A stretch of DNA of 64,000 nucleotides from Archangium primigenium (GCF_016904885.1 NZ_JADWYI010000001.1:3348001-3412000), one strand, 5' to 3'. Counted from the stretch's first letter, positions 52,201 through 60,643 are shown. The notes: generated from the sequence alone by a model not told the origin. Program-made: numbers and translations.

Positions 52201-54604
52201 CGGTGGGTGCGTCCACTCCGCGGGCGCGGTCTTCTTCGATCCGCCCGCGTTCATCGGCAAGCCGCTGAGCCACCTGCGCGGGGTGTTGGAGCCCAAGGTG
52301 GACGGGCTGCGGGTGCTCGAACGCGCGCTCGCGCCAGACGCCCTCGAGTTCTTCGTCCTCTTCTCCTCGGTCTCGGCGCGGGTGCCGTCGTTGGCCGTGG
52401 GCATCGTGGACTACTCGGCCGCCAACACGTTCATGAACCTGCTGGCCGAGCAGCGCCGCGCCCTCGGCCGGACGCCCTACCAGTCCATCGTCTGGCCGAA
52501 CTGGAGGGACGTGGGCATGGGCGAGGTGGGCAGTGCCGCCTACCGGGCCCTGGGCTTCACCGCGCACTCCACCGCCGACGGGCTGGCCCTGCTCGATGCG
52601 GCGCTGTCGTCCCAGCGGCCCGTCCTCCTGCCCGCCATCGTGGAGCCGAGCCGTTTCTCGTCCGAGGCCCTGCTGCGCTCGAAGGCCCGGCCGAGGGCGC
52701 CGCGTGCCGCTCCTCGGGAGGTGACGTCCGCCGGGGTTGCCTCCGAGACGCCTTCGGTGTCGGCGCCCACGCCTCGCGCTTCGGTGCACGCGGAGATGCG
52801 CGCCCATACCGAGCAATGGCTCCGTCAGTTGCTGGCGCGGGAGCTCAAGCTCGAGGAGGCCCGGATCGGGTCCGAGACGGACTTCGAGGCCCTGGGCGTG
52901 GACTCCATCCATGTGATCGAGCTGGTCACCAAGATGGATGAGTGGTTGGGCGTGAAGCTCGATCCGACGCTGCCCCTGGTGCACCGCACCCTCGCCCAGC
53001 TGCGCGATCACCTGGTGGAGGCCCACCCCGAGGCGGTGCTGGGCACCTTCGCGCCAGGCGCCGTCCTCGAAGCCGCGCCTCCACCCGCCGTCACGGTTCC
53101 GGACGCGCCGCCCCGCGCCGAGTCCTGGGCCGCCCCTCCCGTTGCGTCCGCGCCCGTGGCCGCTCCGTCGGGGCCGGAGCCCATCGCCGTGATCGGCATG
53201 GCGTGTCACTTCCCCGGCTCCCCCGACCTGGAGTCCTACTGGCGGGTGCTGCGCGAGGGGCGCGATCTCATCACGGAGGTGCCCGCCTCGCGCTGGCGGA
53301 CCGCCGACGTGTACTCGAGCACGCACCAGCCCGGGCGCAGCATCGGCCGCTGGGGCGGCTTCATCGAGGGCATCGAGCAGTTCGATCCGGACTACTTCCA
53401 CATCGCCCGGGAGGACGCCCCCTGCATCGATCCCCTGATGCGCCAGTTCCTGGAGGTCAGCGTGCAGTGCCTCCACCACGCGGGCTATGCCCCTCGGGAG
53501 GTGGCGGGACGGCGGGTGGGCGTCTTCGTGGGCTCGCGGATGAGCGGCTACGCCTCGCGCATGCCCGCGCCCACGCGCAATGGCGTCCTCGGCTCGGGCC
53601 AGAACTTCATCGCCGCGCACGTGTCGCACTTCCTCGACTTGAGGGGTCCGGGCCTGGTGGTGGACACCGCGTGCTCGTCCTCGCTCGTGGGCATCCACCT
53701 GGCCTGCCAGAGCCTGCTGTCCGGAGAGTCGGAACTGGCGCTGGCCGGGGGGGTGGACATCCTGCTCGACGAGGGCGTCTACCTGACGCTCAGCGAGAGC
53801 CGGGCCCTGTCGCGCGATGGCCGGTGCAAGACCTTCGACGAGAAGGCGGACGGCTTCGTGCCGGGGGAGGGCGCGGGCGCGGTGCTGCTCAAGCCCTTGA
53901 GCAAGGCCCTGGCGGAGGGTGACCGCGTCTACGGCATCATCGACGCGACGGCCGTCAACAACGACGGGCACACCATGGGGGCCACCACGCCCAATCCCGC
54001 GGGCCAGCGCGCCGTCATCCAGGAGGCCCTGCGCAAGGGCGGCGTGGATGCCCGGACCGTCAGCTACGTGGAGGCGCACGGCACGGGGACCATGCTCGGA
54101 GACCCCATCGAGCTCAAGGCGCTCACCGAGGTGCTGGCCCCCGCGGGCGCGCGTCCGGGCACCTGCGCGGTGGGCAGCGTCAAGAGCAACTTCGGGCACC
54201 TGCTGAGCGCGGCGGGCGTCGCGGGCTTCATCAAGGTGGTGCTGTCGTTGATGCACCGGGAGCTGCCGCCCACGCTGCACTGCACGACGCCCAACCCGCG
54301 CTTCCGCTTCGAGACCTCGCCGCTGTTTCCCAACACCACGCTCCGGGAGTGGGCGCCGCTGGAGGGCGTGCGCCGGGCGGGCCTCAGCGCGTTTGGCTTT
54401 GGCGGGACCAACGCCCACGCGCTCGTGAGCGAGGCCCCGGAGCACCAGCGGCCGATGCGCGCCCCCCTGCCGCCGGTGGTCTTCTCCCGCCAGCGCTACT
54501 GGCTGGAGGCCCCGGCGGGCCGCTCCGCTCCGGTGTCCGCCTCGGGGGGGACGGCGCGGCCGCGGCGTCCCCTCGTCGCCTTGGAGCTCGACGCGGTGGG
54601 GTGA
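49298..54604 (+). CDS. Trans-AT polyketide synthase PKS-1: KS-KR-ACP-KS
   Basis: This 1768-aa protein starts with GTG (TGAGG 7-11 nt upstream). KS1 (~15-425) has the active-site cysteine in VDAACASAL and two histidines (VEAHGAG, LGHAVSASG), but the usual KSN before the second histidine is replaced by TGV. A linker (~430-690) follows with the post-AT remnant LPSEPFVRES and no acyltransferase. Next is a ketoreductase (ITGGVRGIGLEVARHL; catalytic FSSVSARVP, DYSAANTF), then an ACP (~1165-1250, LGVDSIHVIEL). A canonical KS2 (~1285-1710: VDTACSSSL, VEAHGTGT, VKSNFGH) is followed by only ~60 residues. With no AT, malonyl must come in trans, most likely from the AT-ER protein at 55971. The chain must pass from KS2 to another protein. 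The stop is 1 nt from the stop of the convergent P450 gene. Confidence 0.95.
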   Translation: MSEPRTAATETAKSTREPIAIVGVSGRFPGARDLSSLWTRLMQGSGAVTPPPRGRWPGAATSEGLSGPRGGFLEDVDCFDPAFFGLSREQAARMDPSQRLVLEHCAMVLEDAGQRAPVQAGDAGDRAGVFVGLRPSGAPDHDPSRVLARIARTLGLRGQGLVVDAACASALVALHLACEQLWSGGLDWALAGGVFVMATPDFPHMAARSGLLSREGRSKPFAADADGLVPSEGVAMVMLKPLARALSDGDHLYGVIRGSGCVQGTRLPGEPGGSDARAQEDLLRAVHQRAGIDTETLSYVEAHGAGPRSEDEVELEALRRVFQARTSRTGFCALGSVTGVLGHAVSASGMAGLLKILLAFEHRQLPASFPTLTPTELRRFEQTPFRVDSQPRPWEGAEGAPRRAALSAFGDNGTDCHLVLEEPPARAPRAGTPDRPAYLFVLSARTDAALRQLASALTARLTDWLSGDTAPHPGDVAYALARRAGAGEKRAAFVASDLQELKARLLGFRDASGTHEAVGSARAALSGASSRVLSGLSGRLLQDLSPEAPRALWRDTLEAVAEFHGLGMDLDRSVLFPHGVYRCVPLPSEPFVRESCGMGTDTAPGVSAPEALPSPAVLAPVVREDLPAVPILLPENALLLEEGWRAVEAPVRGEGLDLQGLLVVLVNAETLPLARTALASFEGVRPRFIADCGMPGAGVYALLDFDNHEAGVRLGEELNAKAEPLAGILDLSDLRATPGDEGEVARMDALGRIGLLQTLLKRVRGASLSLLHFTRGLRTFMSRGPFDLTGGVMAALVSKLGTEYAGLHARTVDLERLPADAAALATMIKQELLDRDSGGEVLLREGGRYEPELRPLLSTPAPARRLSADKVYVITGGVRGIGLEVARHLVTRGARRLLLMGVQPLPPQEEWTALLAHPGTATSLRERIAPLRALEAQGVRLRVHTGPLTDASALATVLAGVRSSLGPIGGCVHSAGAVFFDPPAFIGKPLSHLRGVLEPKVDGLRVLERALAPDALEFFVLFSSVSARVPSLAVGIVDYSAANTFMNLLAEQRRALGRTPYQSIVWPNWRDVGMGEVGSAAYRALGFTAHSTADGLALLDAALSSQRPVLLPAIVEPSRFSSEALLRSKARPRAPRAAPREVTSAGVASETPSVSAPTPRASVHAEMRAHTEQWLRQLLARELKLEEARIGSETDFEALGVDSIHVIELVTKMDEWLGVKLDPTLPLVHRTLAQLRDHLVEAHPEAVLGTFAPGAVLEAAPPPAVTVPDAPPRAESWAAPPVASAPVAAPSGPEPIAVIGMACHFPGSPDLESYWRVLREGRDLITEVPASRWRTADVYSSTHQPGRSIGRWGGFIEGIEQFDPDYFHIAREDAPCIDPLMRQFLEVSVQCLHHAGYAPREVAGRRVGVFVGSRMSGYASRMPAPTRNGVLGSGQNFIAAHVSHFLDLRGPGLVVDTACSSSLVGIHLACQSLLSGESELALAGGVDILLDEGVYLTLSESRALSRDGRCKTFDEKADGFVPGEGAGAVLLKPLSKALAEGDRVYGIIDATAVNNDGHTMGATTPNPAGQRAVIQEALRKGGVDARTVSYVEAHGTGTMLGDPIELKALTEVLAPAGARPGTCAVGSVKSNFGHLLSAAGVAGFIKVVLSLMHRELPPTLHCTTPNPRFRFETSPLFPNTTLREWAPLEGVRRAGLSAFGFGGTNAHALVSEAPEHQRPMRAPLPPVVFSRQRYWLEAPAGRSAPVSASGGTARPRRPLVALELDAVG

Positions 54605-54605
54605 C

Positions 54606-55823
54606 TCAGCTCCAGCAGACCGGGAACGTGGACAGGCCGCGGAAGCTGAGGTTCATGTTCCAGTCCTCGTTCGGGCTCTTGGGGCGGATGTGGGGGATGC
54701 GCCGCAGGAGCGTCTCGAAGGCGATGGGGATCTCCGCGCGGGCGAGGAAGGCGCCCGGGCAGACGTGGATGCCGGCACCGAAGCCCAGGTGCGGGTTCTT
54801 CTCGCGCGCGAGATCCAGCTCGTCCGGCCGCTCGAAGATGGCGCCATCGCGGTTGGCCGCGGCCACGATGGGCATGATGCCCTGGCCCTTCTTGATCTGC
54901 TTGCCCCCGAGCTCGAAGTCACACGCGGCGATGCGCGTGGGCGCCTGGGCGGGAGAGGTGAAGCGGTAGAGCTCCTCGCTCGCGGCCCGGTTGAACTGGG
55001 GGTTCTTGCGCGCGCGCTCGAGCTGCTCGGGGTGCTTGAACAGGGCGAGCAGGCCCGTACTGATGACGTTCTGCGTGGTGGTATGGCCACCGGCGAGCAG
55101 CAACACCATCTGGGCCACGACCTCCTCCAGGGTGAGCTTGTTGTCCTCGCGCCACGCCTTGACGAGGTAGGAGATGAAGTCCTCGCGCGGCCGCTCGATG
55201 CGCTCGTTGATGGCGCGGGTGATGTAGTCGGTCATCGCCAGGAGCGCGTCCTGGCCCTTCTTCATGATGTCCAGGTTGTCGATGCGGCCCGTGGCGTGCG
55301 CCAGGTCCACGCTCCACTGCTTGAACGTGGCGAGGTCCGAGCGATCCATGCCCAGGATCTCCACGGCGAAGAGCAAGGCGGGCAGGGCATAGGCATAATC
55401 GTTGACGAAATCCATCTCGCCCCGGTCGTACACCTGGTCGATCAGCCAGTCCGCGGTCTGCTGCGCCCGCTGATGGATGTCCTTGATGTTGTCGGGACGG
55501 AAGGCCTGGTTGATGAGGCCGCGCAGGCGCTTGTGCTCGGGGTTGTCCTTCATCACCGCCCACATGGAGAAGTGGGTGATGATGGGACGCAGGTGCTGCA
55601 TGAACTCCTCACGCACGACGAAGGTCTCGCTGCTCTGGCTGGAGAAGCGGGTCGTGTCCTTCAAGCCGGCCTGCACATCCTCGTAGCGGGTGAGCAGCCA
55701 ATGCCGCGTCTCCTCGCTCCAATACACAGGCTCCTGCTCGCGCAGTTGCTTGTAGAAAGGATAGGGATTGATGTGGAATTCAGGGCTCAGGATGTTGACG
55801 TGCAGCTTCTGCTCCTGGCGCAT
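54606..55823 (-). CDS. Cytochrome P450, polyketide-associated
   Basis: This 405-aa soluble P450 resembles CYP107-type and other polyketide-tailoring enzymes. The I-helix motif is AGGHTTT, the ExxR motif is EELYR, and the heme loop is FGAGIHVCPGAFLAR with the cysteine at about residue 355. The open frame extends far upstream, but the real start is the ATG at 55823 (MRQEQKLHVNILSPEFHINP), which has GAGGAG 5 nt ahead. The gene is divergent from the AT-ER gene (147-bp gap) and convergent with PKS-1, the stop codons being one base apart. It is likely to hydroxylate or epoxidise the polyketide. Codon use is similar to its neighbours, although the protein is slightly less Arg/Ala-rich. Confidence 0.95.
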   Translation of the reverse strand: MRQEQKLHVNILSPEFHINPYPFYKQLREQEPVYWSEETRHWLLTRYEDVQAGLKDTTRFSSQSSETFVVREEFMQHLRPIITHFSMWAVMKDNPEHKRLRGLINQAFRPDNIKDIHQRAQQTADWLIDQVYDRGEMDFVNDYAYALPALLFAVEILGMDRSDLATFKQWSVDLAHATGRIDNLDIMKKGQDALLAMTDYITRAINERIERPREDFISYLVKAWREDNKLTLEEVVAQMVLLLAGGHTTTQNVISTGLLALFKHPEQLERARKNPQFNRAASEELYRFTSPAQAPTRIAACDFELGGKQIKKGQGIMPIVAAANRDGAIFERPDELDLAREKNPHLGFGAGIHVCPGAFLARAEIPIAFETLLRRIPHIRPKSPNEDWNMNLSFRGLSTFPVCWS

Positions 55824-55828
55824 GCAGG

Positions 55829-55834
55829 CTCCTC
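55829..55834 (-). promoter_or_regulatory. Shine-Dalgarno deciding the P450 start
   Basis: GAGGAG on the minus strand, 5 nt before the ATG at 55823. It rules out the much longer upstream reading (to 58124), which is antisense to the AT-ER gene. Confidence 0.85.
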
Positions 55835-55930
55835 GATAGAGTTGTCGTGGGGGGATGAGACTGTCCGTGAAAGGGCTCGCGGACCCAGTCATGATAACCC
55901 AATCCAGTCGTATCCTCCGATGTGAATGCG

Positions 55931-55938
55931 GATTAATC
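55931..55938. promoter_or_regulatory. GATTAATC palindrome in the P450/AT-ER divergent promoter region
   Basis: A perfect 8-bp palindrome set inside GCGGA (55928-55932) and TCCGC (55939-55943), 33 nt before the AT-ER ATG. It is the most AT-rich spot in the 147-bp gap and a plausible operator or promoter core serving one or both genes. Confidence 0.4.
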
Positions 55939-55970
55939 TCCGCGGCTCGTGACGAAGGCGGGTGCAAGGC

Positions 55971-58208
55971 ATGACGACGTTCGTTTTCCCCGGACAGGGC
56001 TCGCAGAAGCGAGGCATGGGCTTGGAGTTGCTCGCCAGGCAACACGAGCGCGTGGCGCAGGCGAACGCGTTGCTGGGTTATTCGCTGGCGGAGGTCTGTC
56101 AGGACGAGCGCCTGGACCAAACCCAGTACACCCAGCCCGTTTTGTTCGTGCTGAATGCACTGGCCTGGCTGGAGCGGCGCGAGCGCGATGGTCGCGATCC
56201 CGCGCGGGCCATGGGCCACAGCCTGGGCGAGTACAACGCCCTGTTCGCCGCGGGTGCTTTTGATTTCGCGACGGGTGTGCTCCTGGTGCGCAGGCGCGGG
56301 GAGCTGATGGCCCAGGCGAGCGGCGGGGGGATGGCCGCGGTGGTGGGCTTGTCCGTGGCGCGCATCCGCGAGGTGCTGGCCCACGAGGCCGTGGACTCCC
56401 TGGACCTGGCCAATGACAACACCCCCAGCCAGCAGGTGCTCTCCGGTCCGAAGGAGGACCTGGAGCGCGTGGCGCCCGCCCTGCGCGCCGCGGGCGCCAA
56501 CGTGGTCCAGCTCAAGGTGAGCGCGGCCTTCCACTCGCGCTACATGCGCCCCGCGCGGGAGGCCTTCGCGGCGTTCCTGCGGGAGTTCACGTTCGCGCCC
56601 CTGCGCTTCCCGGTGATCTCCAACGTCGAGGCCCGTCCTTATGAGGAGGCCCGGCTGCCGGAGCTGCTGGCCCGGCAGATCGACTCGCCCGTGCGGTGGA
56701 CGGAGAGCGTGCGCCATGTGCTCGCGCTGGGGGGGCAGGAGTTCGTCGAGGTGGGCCATGGCCAGGTCCTGACGGGGCTTATCAAGAAGATCCGACAGGA
56801 GACGCCCGCGCTCCCGCCGCCGCCCCCCGTGGCCGCGCGGGAGGAGGCCCGACTGCGCGCCGAGTCCCTGGGCAGTCGGGCCTTCCGGGATGCCTATGGG
56901 GTGCGCTTCGCCTATGTGGCGGGCTCCATGTACAAGGGCATCGCCTCGCGGGAGCTGGTGGTGCGCATGGGGCGCGCGGGCCTGCTGGGCTTCTTCGGCA
57001 CGGGCGGGGTGCCGCTCGCGCGCATCGAGGAGGAGTTGAAGGCCATCCAGGCCGCGCTCCGTCCGGGCGAGGCCTACGGGATGAACCTGCTGCACAGCCT
57101 CGATCGCCCCGAGCGCGAGGAGCAGCTGGTGGACCTCTTCCTGCGCCGCTCCGTGTCCAACGTCGAGGCCTCGGCCTTCGTGCAGCTCACGCCCGCCCTG
57201 GTGCGCTACCGGGTGTCGGGGCTGCGGCGGCTCGACGACGGGCGGCTGCAGGTCCCGCATCGGCTCATCGCGAAGGTGTCCCGGCCGGAGGTGGCCCGGG
57301 TCTTCATGAGTCCACCTCCCGCGGAGATGCTCTCCGCCCTGGAGCGCGCCGGCCGCGTGTCCGCCGAGGAGGCCCGGCTCGCGCGCTCGCTGCCCATGGC
57401 CGATGACATCTGCGTGGAGTCGGACTCCGGAGGCCATACGGACCAAGGCGTCGCCAGCGCCCTGCTGCCCGCGATGATGCTCCTGCGCGACCGGATGATG
57501 GCCGAGCATGGCTATGCGACCCGGCTCCGCGTGGGCGCCGCGGGTGGAATCGGCACGCCGGAGGCCGCGGCGGCCGCGTTCGTGATGGGCGCGGACTTCA
57601 TCGTCACCGGCTCCATCAACCAGTGCACCGTGGAGGCCGCCACCAGCGAGCCCGTGAAGGAGTTGCTGCAGACGCTCGACGTGCAGGACGTGACGTGCGC
57701 GCCCGCGGGCGACATGTTCGAGCTGGGCGCGAGGATCCAGGTCGTGCGCAAGGGCCTCTTCTTCCCCGCGCGCGCCAACCGCCTGTACGCGCTCTACCAG
57801 CAGCACGACGCTTGGGAGTCCCTGGACGCGGCCACGCGCCAGCAGATCCAGGAGAAGTTCTTCCGCCGCGGTTTCGAGGAGGTCTGGGCGGAGACCCGCC
57901 AGCACTACCTCAAGACCGACCCCGGTGTGGTGGAGCGCGCCGAGCGCAACCCCAAGAAGAAGCTGGCCCTGGTGTTCCGCTGGTACTTCGTCCACACCTC
58001 CCGCCTGGCGCTGAGCGGCAGCCGCGAGCAGCGCACCGACTACCAAATCCACTGCGGCCCGGCGCTCGGGGCGTTCAACCAGTGGGTGCGCGGCACGCCC
58101 CTGGAGTCGTGGCGCAACCGGCACGTGGACGAGATCGCCGTGAAGCTCATGGAAGCCACGGCGGACGGGTTGGAGCGGCGCTTCCAGGCCATGCGTCAGG
58201 GGGGCTGA
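55971..58208 (+). CDS. Trans-acting acyltransferase-enoylreductase didomain (AT + PfaD-like ER)
   Basis: A 745-aa bifunctional protein. Residues ~1-280 form a malonyl-type acyltransferase (FVFPGQGSQKRGMG, nucleophile in GHSLGEYNAL, specificity loop SAAFHSRYM). Residues ~300-745 form a PfaD-type FMN enoylreductase of the nitronate-monooxygenase fold (GFFGTGGVPL, AYGMNLLHSL, VGAAGGIGTPEAAAAAFVMG, GSINQCTVEA). Such fused proteins load extender units and reduce enoyl intermediates in trans in trans-AT systems; the disorazol locus has one. I prefer the ATG at 55971 (MTTFVFPGQGSQ) because it matches the family start; a GTG 9 nt upstream is possible. It is convergent with the flavin monooxygenase gene, stop codons one base apart. 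It probably serves PKS-1 and the dead-AT module of PKS-2. Confidence 0.95.
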   Translation: MTTFVFPGQGSQKRGMGLELLARQHERVAQANALLGYSLAEVCQDERLDQTQYTQPVLFVLNALAWLERRERDGRDPARAMGHSLGEYNALFAAGAFDFATGVLLVRRRGELMAQASGGGMAAVVGLSVARIREVLAHEAVDSLDLANDNTPSQQVLSGPKEDLERVAPALRAAGANVVQLKVSAAFHSRYMRPAREAFAAFLREFTFAPLRFPVISNVEARPYEEARLPELLARQIDSPVRWTESVRHVLALGGQEFVEVGHGQVLTGLIKKIRQETPALPPPPPVAAREEARLRAESLGSRAFRDAYGVRFAYVAGSMYKGIASRELVVRMGRAGLLGFFGTGGVPLARIEEELKAIQAALRPGEAYGMNLLHSLDRPEREEQLVDLFLRRSVSNVEASAFVQLTPALVRYRVSGLRRLDDGRLQVPHRLIAKVSRPEVARVFMSPPPAEMLSALERAGRVSAEEARLARSLPMADDICVESDSGGHTDQGVASALLPAMMLLRDRMMAEHGYATRLRVGAAGGIGTPEAAAAAFVMGADFIVTGSINQCTVEAATSEPVKELLQTLDVQDVTCAPAGDMFELGARIQVVRKGLFFPARANRLYALYQQHDAWESLDAATRQQIQEKFFRRGFEEVWAETRQHYLKTDPGVVERAERNPKKKLALVFRWYFVHTSRLALSGSREQRTDYQIHCGPALGAFNQWVRGTPLESWRNRHVDEIAVKLMEATADGLERRFQAMRQGG

Positions 58209-58209
58209 C

Positions 58210-59826
58210 TCAGTTCAGGATGGCGCTGAAGTAGGTGTCCAGGCCGTCCGGCGCACGCAGGGGGAATCGCGCGGCGATGTGCGCGTCGGGGCGGATCAGC
58301 ACGCCCCCCGCGCCTCGGGCGCCCAGGGCCTGGTGCGCGCCCTGGTGGGGATCGCTCCAGACCTTGCCGAGCCCCTCGTCCTCCAGCGTCGGATCCGCTC
58401 GCCCGCCGAACACGAAGTGGACGCGGAGCTCCTCGCCGTAGCGCTTCCGGGCATGGGCTCCCAGGGTGCGCATCGCCGGGAGGTCGGGCCGCTCGCCGCC
58501 AAGCACCAACAGGGTGTGCCGGTCCGCCCGAAGGATGTCGTAGAGCGGCGTCCGGCGCTCGGCGTCCATCACGAAGTGGGGGGCCCGGTCGCCTGGCCGT
58601 GCCGTGTCGTGCTGGAAGACGCTCCGCGCGGGCGCCTTCTGCACCACGGGGCTGCGGCGGTAATGCACGCCCAGCTGGGAGGTGGCCAGGACGTTCTTCA
58701 GGTTCAGCGCGGGCAGGTTCAGCAGGTGGAGCTGTTTGCGCGCCAGATAGCGCAGCACGGGATTGGTGCCGAAGACGAGGGTGGTGAGCCGATCGTTCTC
58801 CGCGAACATGGACACGGCCGCCGCGTGGCGCTCCGCGTGGTAGCTGTCGAGCAGGGCCTCCCGGGCCTTGCCCCGCACGGCGAGGCCCAGCTTCCAGGCG
58901 AGGTTCAGGGCATCCACCGCGCCCGTGTTGAGCCCCTGGGCGGCGATGGGCGTGTTCACGTGGGCCGCGTCGCCCGCCACGAAGACGCGCCCCACCCGGA
59001 AGTGGGACACCAGGCGTTGACTGGGCCGGTAGTGGGTGAGCCACAGCGGGTCCTCGAGCCGCCAGTGGCCCAGGCCCAGGGGCGTCATGATCTCCCGGAA
59101 CTCCTCCAGCGTGGGCACCTGACCCTTGTGGGGCGAGTCGGGCATGCGCGCGGAGATGAGCCGGTAGTAGCCCTGGCCCAGGTTCAGGACCACGAAGGGA
59201 AAGCGCTCGAGGATGAAGCCATGGCGCTCGTCGCGGGCCAGCGACATGTTGGGGATGCGCACGTCCGTCATGATCCAATGGTCGTCATGACGCGAGCCGG
59301 TGAAGGCCAGGTTCAAGCCCGCGCGCACCCGGCTGTGTCCGCCGTCGCAGCCCACCAGGTACGCCACCCGCACGTCCTCGCCCGGGCCGCCCGCGCGCAC
59401 CAGTCGGGCCGTGACCCCGTCCTTGTCCTGACGGAAGCCCTCCAGGGCCGTGGCGCGCTCCACGCGGATGCCCCGCTCCTCGAGCACCCGCACCAACTCG
59501 CGCTCCGTCTGCCCCTGGTGCAGGTGGAGGTAGAAGGGGTAGTCGCTCGCCAGCCGGTCGTAGCGCAGCACGGTCACCCGCCGCGTTCCGACGTGCATGT
59601 TCATGGTGCGGTTGGCGACCCCGGCGCGCAGCAGCCGGTCCGTGACGCCCAGGAGCTTGTAGAGCTCCAGGGCGCGGGGCTGGAGGGTGACGGCCTTGGA
59701 CTCACCCGAGAACGAGGCTTCCTTGTCGATGATGCGGACCGGGATGTCCTGCTGGGCGAGCGCCAACGCGAGGGTCAACCCCACCGGGCCCGCGCCCACG
59801 ATCAACACCTCCGCCCGAGGCGTCAT
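58210..59826 (-). CDS. Group A FAD-dependent monooxygenase (aromatic hydroxylase/Baeyer-Villiger type)
   Basis: A 538-aa flavoprotein of the p-hydroxybenzoate-hydroxylase fold. It has the dinucleotide motif VGAGPVGLTLALALA at the N-terminus, the DG motif GCDGGHSRVRAGL, and the GD motif VFVAGDAAHVNTPIAAQGLN with the usual NLAWKLGL after it. The last ~130 residues (DRAPHFVMD... LLVLGG...) form the thioredoxin-like C-terminal domain of the PgaE/MtmOIV subgroup, which includes polyketide hydroxylases and Baeyer-Villiger enzymes. Its ATG overlaps the stop of the methyltransferase-like gene by 4 nt, so it is the last gene of the PKS-2 operon. It probably acts on the finished or carrier-bound polyketide; the reaction type cannot be decided from sequence. 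Confidence 0.93.
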   Translation of the reverse strand: MTPRAEVLIVGAGPVGLTLALALAQQDIPVRIIDKEASFSGESKAVTLQPRALELYKLLGVTDRLLRAGVANRTMNMHVGTRRVTVLRYDRLASDYPFYLHLHQGQTERELVRVLEERGIRVERATALEGFRQDKDGVTARLVRAGGPGEDVRVAYLVGCDGGHSRVRAGLNLAFTGSRHDDHWIMTDVRIPNMSLARDERHGFILERFPFVVLNLGQGYYRLISARMPDSPHKGQVPTLEEFREIMTPLGLGHWRLEDPLWLTHYRPSQRLVSHFRVGRVFVAGDAAHVNTPIAAQGLNTGAVDALNLAWKLGLAVRGKAREALLDSYHAERHAAAVSMFAENDRLTTLVFGTNPVLRYLARKQLHLLNLPALNLKNVLATSQLGVHYRRSPVVQKAPARSVFQHDTARPGDRAPHFVMDAERRTPLYDILRADRHTLLVLGGERPDLPAMRTLGAHARKRYGEELRVHFVFGGRADPTLEDEGLGKVWSDPHQGAHQALGARGAGGVLIRPDAHIAARFPLRAPDGLDTYFSAILN

Positions 59827-60629
59827 ACCGCCTGCTCCCCGGCGCCCCGCCGCGGCTTCGGCAGACCCGAGAGGAAGGAGATGCGCGAGCCCATGAAGCC
59901 CGACAGCTGCCGCAGGTCCCAGTCATAGCCCTCGGAGCCCTCGACCTGCTGGATGAGCTCCCGCCACTCCTCCAGGTGATAGGCCCGCAGGTGGGACACC
60001 ACGCCGTCGAAGAAGAAGCAGAAGGCGCCCACGGGGGCCACCAGGCCCAGCAGGGTGCGGCGGGGATTGAGCGGACGGATGCCGCCCAGGCTCAACCAGG
60101 CGCTGATCAGCGGCGTCGCGGCGGAGAAGCGCAGCAGCGACACGAGGTCGCGCTGCACGGGCTCCAGGAACACGATGGGCTGCCCCTTGTTCACCGCGTC
60201 GGCCAGGATGCCACGCACCTGGGCGGGCTCGAAGTGGTGCACGGCGTTGACGATGAGGCGCAGTCCCGACAGGTGCGCGGGAACGTCCAGCACGTCGACG
60301 GACTGCTCGACATGGCTCAGCCGGCCACCGCTCTCCCGCGCGAGCTCCTCGAACCGCTCCCGCGACGGGTGCTTGTCCGAGAGCTGGATGCGCACGTCCT
60401 CGCGGTCCAGGTGCCTGGACAGCTCCAGCATCAGCCCGCCATCCCCCGCGCACAACGCCTGGATGGACGTGAGGCCCCGCTGCTTCATCAGCTCGGCGAG
60501 CACGTCGAAGCTCCCGTCATACATCCGCAGCTGCACGGACATGTGGTGCAGGAACTCCATGATCGTCTTGCGCAGGGGGGAAGGCAGCCACGGCATGTCG
60601 TTGAATTCGAAGAGGTGGGCGCGTCGCAT
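59823..60629 (-). CDS. SAM-dependent methyltransferase-like protein
   Basis: A 268-aa protein with a class I methyltransferase pattern: a glycine-rich motif I (ALCAGDGGLMLELSRHL), an acidic end of strand 2 (IQLSDKHPS), and a motif-IV-like strand with following loop (LIVNAVHHFEPAQVRGILADAV), then a proline-bearing VFLEP. The C-terminal half has a hydrophobic stretch (TLLGLVAPVGAFCFFFDGVV) unlike small soluble O-methyltransferases, so a membrane or hydrophobic-substrate contact is possible. It lies 14 nt after the PKS-2 stop and overlaps the FAD monooxygenase start by 4 nt, forming one operon. Probably a tailoring O- or C-methyltransferase; the exact substrate is unknown, and methyltransferase activity is inferred from pattern only. 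Confidence 0.75.
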   Translation of the reverse strand: MRRAHLFEFNDMPWLPSPLRKTIMEFLHHMSVQLRMYDGSFDVLAELMKQRGLTSIQALCAGDGGLMLELSRHLDREDVRIQLSDKHPSRERFEELARESGGRLSHVEQSVDVLDVPAHLSGLRLIVNAVHHFEPAQVRGILADAVNKGQPIVFLEPVQRDLVSLLRFSAATPLISAWLSLGGIRPLNPRRTLLGLVAPVGAFCFFFDGVVSHLRAYHLEEWRELIQQVEGSEGYDWDLRQLSGFMGSRISFLSGLPKPRRGAGEQAV

Positions 60630-60643
60630 GGGGGAAGTCCTGG

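Noticed and set aside
49586-54445. 1619-aa minus-strand open frame
   Set aside because: Antisense shadow of PKS-1 without recognisable domains.
55824-58124. Upstream extension of the P450 frame to a 1172-aa protein
   Set aside because: The extension is antisense to the AT-ER gene; the ATG at 55823 has a strong Shine-Dalgarno and gives a normal P450 length.
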